Assembly (NCBI GenBank): GCA_041946685.1
Contig: JBHGAV010000004.1
Span: forward strand, 50,672-114,671
Length of the DNA: 64,000 nt
Source of the DNA: JBHGAV01 sp041946685
GTDB taxonomy: Bacteria > Acidobacteriota > Terriglobia > Bryobacterales > Bryobacteraceae
Direction of reading: 5' to 3'
Positions 42,563 to 50,551 of this stretch are shown here, one piece after another. Every line of letters starts with the position of its first letter. Position 1 is the stretch's first letter. The position numbers were made by a program, and so were the translations under genes. Below the pieces are notes generated by a model. It was not told the origin of the DNA and searched no databases. It saw only the letters and a program-made list of their open reading frames with translations.

Positions 42563-43267
42563 CTATGCGCCCCCGAACCGGATCTCCCGCACTTCGAGTA
42601 GAGGGAATTCCTCACCGTCTACGAGGAAGGCCTTCTGCCCATATGGGATCGGCTCCCCCTCCTCGTCCATCCACACCGTCTGCCGTCCCAGCCGCACGGC
42701 TTCGTCGGGGTGCTGGTAGGAGAACGGCGCCAGCACCGGCAGCAAGACGTGCCCCAGGTCTTTGCCTTTCATCCCCGGGCCAAGCCGGACCACCGCCGGG
42801 GTCCAGAGAAGGTCCCGCAACTGCTGCGGAGGAGAGATCTCGATGGATAGGACGTGGGCCAGCGGCACCCAGACGTAAGTCCCGGCCGCGAAGACCTCCA
42901 GCCTCGCTCCGATCCTGGGGTCGGCGTCTTCGATGAACTCGAACGCCGTTCCGTTGATCGTCCCCGCATTGGCCTCCGCCGCATCGGCGGCCGGCTCCGG
43001 GAAGGCCTTCGATCGGAACAACTCCTGGCGCTGGCGCTCCGCCTGGATGGCGCCACGATAGACCAGGGTCCCCATCTCGGCCTGGGGACCCTCCTGCGCA
43101 AGCACGTCGAGCTGCTTCAGCGCCCGGTCGTACTCTCCGGCGAACGAGAGCAGCTCGAACAGGAACGTCCGGCGCTTGGCGTCCGCCGGGTTCTCGCGTA
43201 GTTCGGCTCCGAGCGCTTGAACCGCCTCCGTGAGCCGCCCGGCTTTATAGAGTTCTGTCGCGTTCAT
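42563..43267 (-). CDS. tagJ: T6SS accessory protein TagJ (ImpE family)
   Basis: This 234-residue ImpE/TagJ-family protein has an N-terminal tetratricopeptide-like part (LYKAGRLTEAVQALGAELRENPADAKRRTFLFELLSF-type helices, about 6-50). The ImpE domain follows, with RIGARLEVFAAGTYVWVPLAHV and LRDLLWTPAVV, then YGQKAFLVDGEEFPLLEVREI. In Pseudomonas, TagJ contacts the sheath protein TssB and ClpV and assists sheath recycling. Its presence marks a subset of T6SS lineages. The gene sits between hcp (49 nt away) and tssA (6 nt). Confidence 0.88.
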   Translation of the reverse strand: MNATELYKAGRLTEAVQALGAELRENPADAKRRTFLFELLSFAGEYDRALKQLDVLAQEGPQAEMGTLVYRGAIQAERQRQELFRSKAFPEPAADAAEANAGTINGTAFEFIEDADPRIGARLEVFAAGTYVWVPLAHVLSIEISPPQQLRDLLWTPAVVRLGPGMKGKDLGHVLLPVLAPFSYQHPDEAVRLGRQTVWMDEEGEPIPYGQKAFLVDGEEFPLLEVREIRFGGA

Positions 43268-43316
43268 TTCCGAGCCGCGCGCGTCGGCGAGCGGTCCTCA
43301 GCCTCTCTGAGGCCCT

Positions 43317-43805
43317 CTAGGCCCCCTTACGCCCCTTCAGGTCGTAGTTGGCGGATACCGCGCCGCCCAGAGTGCCGTCCGGCTTCTGCTCCCGGTACTC
43401 CATCTCGATTTTCCCGAAATTGAAGGAGATCTCTTCCATCGGCAGGGGCTGCGTCTCCGTAGCGGTGCCGGACGGCTGGTAGCTGGACACCATCACGTCG
43501 CTGAAGGTGATCTTCAAGTACTCCTGCTGCTCTCCGCCCGCTTTCCGGCAATAAAGAAGGGCGCTCTTCAAGTGCTGGCCCGTGGCGCAGCCCAGCATCA
43601 GCTTCGGACTTGCCTTGTCCACGTACTTGAGGAACTTGAAGTCGCGGAAATCCACGCGCCCGGCGCCTCCGCCTCCGCCTACCGACGCTGTTCCTACCTG
43701 AGTGGCGCCCCAGCTCCAGCTCAGCAGTTCAATCTCCCCCTTGTGCTTGCTGTCCATGCTCTCGCCGGGGATCCCATCGATCTTGAGAAAATAATCAACC
43801 GCCAT
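43317..43805 (-). CDS. hcp: T6SS tube protein Hcp (TssD)
   Basis: Hcp hexamers stack into the inner tube and carry small effectors. The 162-residue protein opens with MAVDYFLKIDGIPGESMDSK and HKGEIELLSWSWGATQ, the family signature. VDFRDFKFLKYVDKASPKLMLGCATGQHL and the C-terminal strand ISFNFGKIEMEYREQ follow. No extension is fused. AAGGAG precedes ATG 43805, a strong site that fits the high expression expected for a tube protein. It lies between tssC and tagJ. Confidence 0.95.
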   Translation of the reverse strand: MAVDYFLKIDGIPGESMDSKHKGEIELLSWSWGATQVGTASVGGGGGAGRVDFRDFKFLKYVDKASPKLMLGCATGQHLKSALLYCRKAGGEQQEYLKITFSDVMVSSYQPSGTATETQPLPMEEISFNFGKIEMEYREQKPDGTLGGAVSANYDLKGRKGA

Positions 43806-43842
43806 TTGTTGTCTCCTTGCTCAAGCGTCAGCCTGAAATCAC

Positions 43843-45333
43843 TCACTTCCTCGCCGATTGCGGCAAATCCGCCACCAGGCGAAGAGAAACTGTCAATTCC
43901 TCGAGCTGGAAGTGCGGTCGCAGGAAAGCGACCGCCCGGTAGGCGCCCGGCTTTCCGGGGACTTCCGCCACCTCGATCCGCGCCTCGCGCAAAGGGTACC
44001 GCGACTTGACGGCCTGGCTGGCCGTATCGTCTTCGGTCACGTATTGCGTGATCCAGTTGTTCAAGAAGCGCTCGCACTCGTTGCGCGAAGTGAACGAACC
44101 GATCTTGTCCCGCATGATCGCCTTCATGTAGTGCGCAAAGCGCGACACCGCCAGGATATAGGGCAATTGCGCCGAAAGCCGCGCATTGGCGTTGGCCGCC
44201 TCGCTGTCGTACTTCTTCGGCTTGTTGGCACTCTGCACGCTGAAGAACGCCGCATAATCCGTGCCCTTGCAGTGCACCAGGGGAATGAATCCCTGATCGG
44301 CGAGCTCCTTCTCGCGGCGGTCCGTGATGGCGACCTCCGTCGGGCACTTCAGCGCCACGTCTCCTTCATCGGTGCGGAAGGTGTGGGTAGGCAGCCCTTC
44401 CACCAGGCCGCCGCCCTCCACCCCGCGAATGGCGGCGCACCAGCCGAAATCGGCGAACGCGTTGGTGAGACGCGCGCCGAGGGCATAGGCCGCGTTCCCC
44501 CACAGGTACTTGGAGTGGTCGGTCCCGTCCACGCCTTCGTCGTAATTGAAGCCGTCGATCGGCTTGGTGTCCTTGCCGTACGGCAGCCTCATCAGGATGT
44601 GCGGCAGGGTCAGCCCCACGTATCGCGAGTCGTCGCTCTGGCGGAACGACTTCCACTTGGCGTACTCGGTGCTGTCGAAGATCTTGCCCAGGTCCCTCGG
44701 CGCACCCAGGTTGGCGAAGCTGTCCAGGTTGAGCAGGTCGGCCGAAGCCGCCGTGAGGAACGGGGCGTGGGCCGCCGCCGCCACCTGGGAGATCTTCTCG
44801 AGCAGCTCCATGTCCTCGGGATGACGGCTGAACTCGTAGTCGCCGATGATCGCCGCGATCGGCTCGCCGCCGAAGATTCCGAATTCCTCCTCGTAAATCT
44901 TCTTGAACAGCGCACTCTGGTCGAACTCCGGCGCTCGTTGCAGATCGCGCAGCACCTCCTTCTTGCTCGCGTTCAGCACCCTGATCTTCAGCATCGAGCT
45001 GGTCGAGCTGTTGTCCAGCAGGTATTTCAGGCCGCGCCACGTAGCCTCCAGCTTCTGGAACTGCGGGTGGTGCAGCACCTCGTTCAACTGGATGGACAGC
45101 AGGTGATCGACCTGCGCGATGCGGGCGTTGATCATCGCCTCCACGTCGCGGGAGATCATCATCTCCCCGCTGAGCACCTGGGAGACGAACTCCTTGACCA
45201 GGTCCTTGCCCCGCTCGGCCGCGGCCGCTTCCCGGCCGAACCGCCCTTCTTCCACGATCTGGTCCAGCAACGACTTCTCGACCACCTGCTCGGCCGGCGC
45301 TGAGGACTTTGCGGCTTTCTGCGGATTGCTCAT
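43843..45333 (-). CDS. tssC: T6SS sheath large subunit TssC
   Basis: TssC pairs with TssB to build the contractile sheath. The 496-residue protein has the family stretches LEATWRGLKYLLDNSSTSSMLKIRVLNASKKE (about 93-124), FGIFGGEPIAAIIGDYEFSRHPEDMELL, and FDSTEYAKWKSFRQSDDSRYVGLTLPHILMRLPYG. The C-terminal part has RFAHYMKAIMRDKIGSF and an alternating beta-rich tail. ATG 45333 overlaps the tssB stop in an ATGA arrangement, ensuring balanced production of the two subunits. A GAGGAG ribosome site lies just upstream. Confidence 0.96.
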   Translation of the reverse strand: MSNPQKAAKSSAPAEQVVEKSLLDQIVEEGRFGREAAAAERGKDLVKEFVSQVLSGEMMISRDVEAMINARIAQVDHLLSIQLNEVLHHPQFQKLEATWRGLKYLLDNSSTSSMLKIRVLNASKKEVLRDLQRAPEFDQSALFKKIYEEEFGIFGGEPIAAIIGDYEFSRHPEDMELLEKISQVAAAAHAPFLTAASADLLNLDSFANLGAPRDLGKIFDSTEYAKWKSFRQSDDSRYVGLTLPHILMRLPYGKDTKPIDGFNYDEGVDGTDHSKYLWGNAAYALGARLTNAFADFGWCAAIRGVEGGGLVEGLPTHTFRTDEGDVALKCPTEVAITDRREKELADQGFIPLVHCKGTDYAAFFSVQSANKPKKYDSEAANANARLSAQLPYILAVSRFAHYMKAIMRDKIGSFTSRNECERFLNNWITQYVTEDDTASQAVKSRYPLREARIEVAEVPGKPGAYRAVAFLRPHFQLEELTVSLRLVADLPQSARK

Positions 45334-45851
45334 TTCTCCTCTCCCTTATCCATGCCCAGCTCTTTGCGGAGCTTGGCCATCTTCTCGCTATCGGAGATGG
45401 CGTCCAGCAGCACATCGTCCAGCTTCTCGTTCCCCTGGAGGCTGCCGCGCAGGTCCGCCAGTTTCGTCCTCAGTTCCAGGAGCTCCCGCAGCGGCTTCAC
45501 CTGCCGGGCCACCTGCTCCGGTTCGAAATCGTCCAGGCTCTTAAAGTTGAGGTCAACCTTCAATTGCCCCGCCTGGGGGTCCTCGCTCAACTTGTTCTCG
45601 ACCGAGTAGGAAAGGTGCGGCTTCATGCTCTCCAGCACGCTGTCGAAGTTGTCGGGAGTGATCTCTACGAATCGCCGGTCCTTGAGCCGCGGAAGCGGTT
45701 CGGCCGGCTGGCCGGACAGGTCGGCCATCACGCCCATGACGAACGGCAGTTCCTTGGATTCGATGGCATTGCCGATTTCAACATCGTAGGCCACATGAAC
45801 CCTCGGTGGCCGTACCTTCTCGAGCTTCTTGTGGATACTCTCTCGCGCCAT
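45330..45851 (-). CDS. tssB: T6SS sheath small subunit TssB
   Basis: TssB is the smaller sheath protein and carries the contact site for ClpV/TagJ in some systems. The 173-residue sequence begins MARESIHKKLEKVRPPRVHV and has AYDVEIGNAIESKELPFVMG, MADLSGQPAEPLPRLKDRRF and the IFDSVL-like DNFDSVLESMKPHLSYSVEN. The C-terminal half holds FEPEQVARQVKPLRELLELRTKLADLRG. It is the first gene of the leftward T6SS arm, and the promoter must lie in the 282 bp before it. Confidence 0.95.
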   Translation of the reverse strand: MARESIHKKLEKVRPPRVHVAYDVEIGNAIESKELPFVMGVMADLSGQPAEPLPRLKDRRFVEITPDNFDSVLESMKPHLSYSVENKLSEDPQAGQLKVDLNFKSLDDFEPEQVARQVKPLRELLELRTKLADLRGSLQGNEKLDDVLLDAISDSEKMAKLRKELGMDKGEEK

Positions 45852-46133
45852 ATCGGCTTGCTCCCTCTTCGGTCTCCAGGCGCAGATAGATATCCACGCG
45901 CCGTGGCGCCCGATATTTCGCCCTAAGTTTACCAGAAAAAGCCGAATTCATCACGCAAAAAGTGACCCCAGCCTTTTCAATTTACCCTCCTGCCGCCGCC
46001 AAGCCCCGGCGCGGCGCATCGGCTCGAACGGCGTTCAAAGACCGGCCGCGCCGTGATGATACCCTGGCAATAGGCACGCCGGTCGTATGCCACCTGTGCC
46101 GTCCCGGCACTCGCGGGAAATCTGTATCTATAA
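45852..46133. other. Divergent intergenic region between the two T6SS arms
   Basis: These 282 bp separate tssB (leftward) from the ATP-grasp gene (rightward). The half nearest tssB is unusually AT-rich for this genome. It contains a sigma54-like element described separately and a TAAACT box (minus strand, 45926-45931) with no good -35. The right half is GC-rich. No coding signal is seen. The control region of the T6SS should lie here. Confidence 0.6.
45953..45968 (-). promoter_or_regulatory. Possible sigma54 promoter of the tssB operon
   Basis: On the minus strand GG (45968-45967) and GC (45956-45955) are separated by exactly 10 nt, within GGGGTCACTTTTTGCG. This keeps the invariant -24 GG and -12 GC and the TTGC of the sigma54 consensus, but not the CACG part. 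It lies about 100 nt before tssB. Several T6SS loci are sigma54-dependent. Weak match, so tentative. Confidence 0.3.
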
Positions 46134-47390
46134 ATGGCTGATTCCTCGACGCAACCTGTCCTTTGGGCCTCCAGAGTCAACCGGGCGGCAGACCGCTGTC
46201 AGCGCACACCGGCCATCGTGCTGAGCGCCGGCCCGAACGGCCTGGCGAGCATCCGCAGCCTAGGCCGCCGAAGGATCCCGGTATTCTGCCTTGACTCGCG
46301 GCCATGGGAACTCGGTATGAATTCGCGGTTTGCCGAGCCGCTGGTTCTGCCAGACCCGATCAAACAGCCGGCCCGCTGGCTGGATTTCCTGGAAGAGGCC
46401 GGCCGTGCGCTCCACTGCCTGCCGGTTGTGATTGCGGCCGGCGATCCCCAACTGATACTGCTGGCCGAAAGCGCCCCAAGGCTCGATTCACGCTACAGAC
46501 TCGCCGTCCCTCCCGTGGAGTTGACCACCACCCTGCTCGACAAGCGTCTCCAGTACCGTCTGCTGATGGATTCCGGTGCGGCACTGCCGGCGACGCACTG
46601 GCCGTCCAGCGAAGCCGAAGCCATGCATGCGGCCCGGGCTGTGGGTTTTCCCTGTATCGCCAAGCCGGCTTACTCCCATCTCTGGGTCCGGAGCCGGTCC
46701 ACCAAGCTCGAAGTTGTCGGATCGCCGGAGCAAATGAGGACCGTGTTCCGCAAAATGGCCGAATCGAATGTAGGATTGATCGTTCAGGAACTGATCCCCG
46801 GCGGCGACGATTCGTTCTTCGGCTTTCTCTCCTACTGGAGTTCGGGCGGCAGGCTGCTCGCCTGGTGCACCAAACGCAAACTCCGGCAGTATCCTCCCGG
46901 CTTCGGCAACGGCAGCTACCAGGTTTCTGTGGACTGTCCCGAAATCGTGGAAACCTCCATCGACCTCTTACGCCGGCTGAATTATCGTGGCTTCGCCTCC
47001 ATCGAATACAAACGCGACTCGCGCGACGGCCGCATGAAACTCATCGAGATAAACCCGCGCACGGTATCCGGCCTCCAAATGGCGGTTGACGCCGGCGTCG
47101 ACCTTCCCTGGATCGCCTACTGCGATCTGGTCGGCGCGGAGTTGCCCCGCACGGCCGTGTCGCGGGCCGGTGTGCGCTTCATCAATGAATCCTGGGAAGC
47201 GCGGCGCTTCTGGACTTCCGGGCAGCGATCTCCATGGGAGTGGGGCCGGTGGCTGCTCTCCCTGGCTCAAGCAAGATCGTTTTCGGTTCTGAGCTTCCGC
47301 GATCCGGGACCCGCGCTCTCCCTTGTGGCGCGCGCCCTTCGCCGGACGGGCGATGTTGCGCCTCCCGCAAATCCTGATACCTTTGATTGA
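46134..47390 (+). CDS. ATP-grasp domain protein, product unknown
   Basis: This 418-residue protein of the ATP-grasp superfamily forms an acyl-phosphate and joins it to an amine or similar nucleophile. The pre-ATP-grasp fold begins around residue 25 (PAIVLSAGPNGLASIRSLGRR). The ATP-grasp core follows: TTLLDKRLQYRLLMDSGAALPATHWP, GFPCIAKPAYSHLW with a nucleotide lysine, VQELIPGGDDSFFGF and SIEYKRDSRDGRMKLIEINPR with the metal-binding Glu/Asn. It resembles D-aspartate-ligase-like and carbamoyl-phosphate-synthase-like peptide ligases. Only one base separates its stop from tssK1, so the two share a transcript. Why a ligase would be co-transcribed with a T6SS baseplate gene is unclear. Confidence 0.8.
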   Translation: MADSSTQPVLWASRVNRAADRCQRTPAIVLSAGPNGLASIRSLGRRRIPVFCLDSRPWELGMNSRFAEPLVLPDPIKQPARWLDFLEEAGRALHCLPVVIAAGDPQLILLAESAPRLDSRYRLAVPPVELTTTLLDKRLQYRLLMDSGAALPATHWPSSEAEAMHAARAVGFPCIAKPAYSHLWVRSRSTKLEVVGSPEQMRTVFRKMAESNVGLIVQELIPGGDDSFFGFLSYWSSGGRLLAWCTKRKLRQYPPGFGNGSYQVSVDCPEIVETSIDLLRRLNYRGFASIEYKRDSRDGRMKLIEINPRTVSGLQMAVDAGVDLPWIAYCDLVGAELPRTAVSRAGVRFINESWEARRFWTSGQRSPWEWGRWLLSLAQARSFSVLSFRDPGPALSLVARALRRTGDVAPPANPDTFD

Positions 47391-47391
47391 T

Positions 47392-48747
47392 ATGAAGAGG
47401 CTGCAGCCGGTGGTCTGGCAAAAGGGCGCCCTTCTGACCCCCCAACATCTCCAGGGCCAGGACCGGTTCATCGAAAGCCTGCTCCAGTTCCATGTGGAGG
47501 CGCTCAACTTCCGTCCATGGGGTTTCGCCGGGTTCGAGATCGACCAGGAAGCGCTGGCGACGGGTCTGCTCTCCCTTACCCGCGCCAGCGGACTGTTCCC
47601 GGACGGGCTGATCTTCGATATCCCCACCTGTGATCCGGCTCCCGCCGCCAAGCCTCTGGCGCCTTACATGGAGGGTCGAACCGGGCCGCTGACGGCTTTC
47701 CTGGCCGTTCCGCACTACCGCGAGCACGGGTGGAACCTCTCCGCCGAGGGGCAGAGCGCGGATACGCGCTGGATCGCCGGAGTGGAGACGCTGCGGGACG
47801 AAACCAGCCAGCAGTCCGAGAAGCCCATCCAGATCGCTCGCAAGAACCTTCGGCTGCTGGTGGAGGGCGAAACCGGGCGGGGAACTTCGACCCTTCCGCT
47901 TGCCCGGATCTCCCGGTCCGAAGCGGGTGTCTACCAGTTGGACCCGTCCTTCGTGCCGCCCCTGCTCGACATCTCCGCCAGCGGCTACCTGACCTCCATC
48001 GCCCGGCGGCTGGTGGAGATCGTTTCGGCCCGCTCGAGCGAGCTGGCTGGCATGCGCCGGCAGAAGAACCAGAGCCTGGCCGAGTTCACCTCGGCCGATA
48101 TCGCCAACTTCTGGCTGCTTTACACCATCAACACCCACCTGCCGCTGCTGCGCCACATCTATGAGAGCAAGCACGGTCATCCCGAGGGCCTCTACTCCCT
48201 GATGCTCTCCCTGGCCGGCGCTCTGACGACCTTCTCGATCGAGATCCATCCCCGTGATCTACCCGTCTACGACCACGACGAGCTGAGCTCCTGTTTCACC
48301 GAACTCGACCAGAAGTTGAGGTTTCTGCTGGAGACCGTGGTCCCCTCCAACTACGTTGCTCTTCCGCTTAAGCTGGTGCGGCCGTCGATCTACGCCGCCT
48401 CGCTCGACGAAGACAAGTACCTTCTGAACACGAAGATGTACCTCGCCGTCAGCGCCGAAATGGGGGAGGCCGACCTGATCGTCCGCGCGCCACAGCTCAT
48501 CAAGGTCTGCTCGGCCAACCACATCGAACACCTGGTGCAGCACGCGCTCCCCGGCCTGCAACTGACCCATGTGGCCGCCCCTCCGGGCTCGATTCCGGTC
48601 AAGCTGAACTATCAGTACTTCAGCCTGAACCAGTCGGGTCTGGCCTGGGAGGCGATCACCCGGGCCCGCAACGTCGCCGCCTACGTCCCCGGCGACATTC
48701 AGAATCCCCAGCTCGAGCTGATCATCCTCCTTCCGCAGGCGGGGTGA
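47392..48747 (+). CDS. tssK: T6SS baseplate-membrane linker TssK, copy 1
   Basis: TssK trimers connect the baseplate to the TssJLM membrane complex. This copy has 451 residues from ATG 47392, one base after the ATP-grasp stop. It matches the family: MKRLQPVVWQKGALLTPQHLQ at the start and ASGLFPDGLIFDIPTCDP near 70-87. VEIVSARSSELAGMRR, FWLLYTINTHLPLLRHIYES and GALTTFSIEIHPRDLPVYDH follow, and the C-terminal neck/head has ALPGLQLTHVAAPPGSIPVK. The WTEGMHLGPHHFQ consensus of the N-terminus is altered here to WQKGALLTPQHLQ, suggesting specialisation compared with the second copy at 54812, which has the same length. Confidence 0.92.
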   Translation: MKRLQPVVWQKGALLTPQHLQGQDRFIESLLQFHVEALNFRPWGFAGFEIDQEALATGLLSLTRASGLFPDGLIFDIPTCDPAPAAKPLAPYMEGRTGPLTAFLAVPHYREHGWNLSAEGQSADTRWIAGVETLRDETSQQSEKPIQIARKNLRLLVEGETGRGTSTLPLARISRSEAGVYQLDPSFVPPLLDISASGYLTSIARRLVEIVSARSSELAGMRRQKNQSLAEFTSADIANFWLLYTINTHLPLLRHIYESKHGHPEGLYSLMLSLAGALTTFSIEIHPRDLPVYDHDELSSCFTELDQKLRFLLETVVPSNYVALPLKLVRPSIYAASLDEDKYLLNTKMYLAVSAEMGEADLIVRAPQLIKVCSANHIEHLVQHALPGLQLTHVAAPPGSIPVKLNYQYFSLNQSGLAWEAITRARNVAAYVPGDIQNPQLELIILLPQAG

Positions 48748-48828
48748 CCTGCGTGTCTCCAGGCGGGATGCGAGAATGGGGAGCTTGATGGAGATCCTCC
48801 GCGCTCTGCCGCGACAGAAGGAGATGAA

Positions 48829-50535
48829 ATGTCCAGTTCGAATTCCGAAGCTCGCAACAAGTTGAATCGCCGCCAGGCGATGTGGCTTCCCGCCTCGGCA
48901 GGTATGGGAGCCGCCCTCGCGCGCAACGCCCAGGCCTCCGACAGCACCAAGACGGCTGCACACCAGGGGCCGGGTAGCTGCTCCACGCCTCGATCCGCCA
49001 TCGCCAACACGCAGTACGGCAAGGTGCGCGGCTTCCTCGACGGCGGTGTATTCACGTTCAAGGGCATTCCCTACGGCCAGGACACCGGCGGCGCGAATCG
49101 CTGGTTGCCGGCCAAGCCTCCCAAGCCATGGAAAGATGAGTATCCGGCTCTGATCTATGGCGGCAACTGTCCCCAACGTCGGCACAATTGGACATCCATC
49201 GAGCAGGTCTTCCTCCAGGATTGGGACGACGGCTACCAGAGCGAAGACATGCTCAAGCTGAACGTCTGGACTCCCAGTCTTACCGGAAAGCGCGCGGTGA
49301 TGGTGTACTTCCACGGCGGCGGCTTCAGCTACGGCTCGGCGTACGAGTTGCCCAGCCAGGAGGGCGCGCAGATGGCCCGGAATCACGACGTGGTGTCGGT
49401 GACCGTGAATCACCGCCTGAACGTGCTGGGCTTTCTGGATCTGACCGAAGTCGGCGGTGAAGCTTATGCCGAGTCGGTCAACGTCGGGATGACGGACCTG
49501 GTGGCTGCGCTGCGCTGGGTGCGCGACAACATCGCCAACTTCGGCGGTGATCCGGGCACCGTCATGATCTACGGCCAGTCCGGCGGCGGCTCCAAGGTGA
49601 CCACCCTTCTGGGCATGCCATCGGCCGCGGGGCTGATTCATCGTGCGTCCCCGCAATCGGGCGGCGGAGGCCTTCCACCTGACGCAGAGGCATCCCGGGA
49701 ACTGACCAGGCTGTTCATGAAGGAGCTGGGCCTCGGGCCGAAGGATCTCGGCGCGCTCCAGAAGATGGAGTGGGCCAGGCTGGACGCGGCCTACAACGCC
49801 GCCGCCAACAAGATCAATCCGCCCATCAAGGCGAACCTCGGGCTGGGCTCGGGGTGGGGACCTCATCCGCGCGTCGGCTCAGGACCAACCGTCGACGGCC
49901 GTGTGGTCACCATGCGCTCTTTCGAGGACGGTGCCCCCGAGATCTCCAGGAACGTGCCTATGCTGATGGGATCGGTCAGCGAAGAGGCCAACGCCATGGC
50001 TTCCAAGCCGGACGAAGCGCAATGGCGCGCCGCCATGGCCCCCATCCTGGGCGATGCCAAAGCCTCCGAGTTGATCGCCGCCATGAAGAAGGCGCACCCG
50101 GAGAAGAGCATTCGCACGCTGTCCTACGCCGTGGGCGGTCTTCTGTTCCGCAATACGATGACGCGCATGGCCGAGATGAAGTACAACCAGAAGGCTGCGC
50201 CGGTCTACATGTGGTACTTCACCTGGCAGTCGCCGATGCTCGAAGACGCAGGAGCCTGGCACACGGCCGAGTTGGCCTTCTGTTTCGACAACACCAAGCG
50301 TTGCGCGCAGGGCACGGGCAACACGCCGGAGGCGCAGAAGCTGGCAAAGACAATGGCTACTGCCTGGGCCAATTTCGCGCGCACGGGAAATCCCAGCCAA
50401 CCCGGCCTGACGTGGACGCCATTCGAGCCGGTCAGAAAACAGACCATGGTGTTCGACAACAAGTGCCGCATGGTGGACGATCCCGACGGCGAGTTGCGCA
50501 AGCTGCTGCTCGGCGAGCGGAGCGTTCTTTTCTAG
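48829..50535 (+). CDS. Tat-exported type B carboxylesterase
   Basis: This 568-residue alpha/beta hydrolase belongs to the carboxylesterase type B family. The N-terminus has a twin-arginine pattern (LNRRQAMWLPASAGMGAALA, about 12-31), so folded export to the periplasm is likely. Hydrolase features are YGKVRGFLDGGVFTFKGIPYG, the oxyanion loop VYFHGGGFSYG, and the nucleophile elbow GQSGGG with Ser251 (many relatives have GESAGG). The acid and His regions are GSVSEEANAM and GAWHTAELAFCF. AAGGAG precedes ATG 48829. It lies 81 nt after tssK1 on the same strand and may be co-transcribed. A Tat signal makes it an unlikely T6SS effector. Confidence 0.88.
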   Translation: MSSSNSEARNKLNRRQAMWLPASAGMGAALARNAQASDSTKTAAHQGPGSCSTPRSAIANTQYGKVRGFLDGGVFTFKGIPYGQDTGGANRWLPAKPPKPWKDEYPALIYGGNCPQRRHNWTSIEQVFLQDWDDGYQSEDMLKLNVWTPSLTGKRAVMVYFHGGGFSYGSAYELPSQEGAQMARNHDVVSVTVNHRLNVLGFLDLTEVGGEAYAESVNVGMTDLVAALRWVRDNIANFGGDPGTVMIYGQSGGGSKVTTLLGMPSAAGLIHRASPQSGGGGLPPDAEASRELTRLFMKELGLGPKDLGALQKMEWARLDAAYNAAANKINPPIKANLGLGSGWGPHPRVGSGPTVDGRVVTMRSFEDGAPEISRNVPMLMGSVSEEANAMASKPDEAQWRAAMAPILGDAKASELIAAMKKAHPEKSIRTLSYAVGGLLFRNTMTRMAEMKYNQKAAPVYMWYFTWQSPMLEDAGAWHTAELAFCFDNTKRCAQGTGNTPEAQKLAKTMATAWANFARTGNPSQPGLTWTPFEPVRKQTMVFDNKCRMVDDPDGELRKLLLGERSVLF

Positions 50536-50551
50536 GGCACGCGTCCCGCTC

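Noticed and set aside
48829..50535. Carboxylesterase as a T6SS lipase effector
   Set aside because: It has a Tat-type signal, type B carboxylesterase motifs and no link to VgrG or PAAR; a periplasmic enzyme is more likely.
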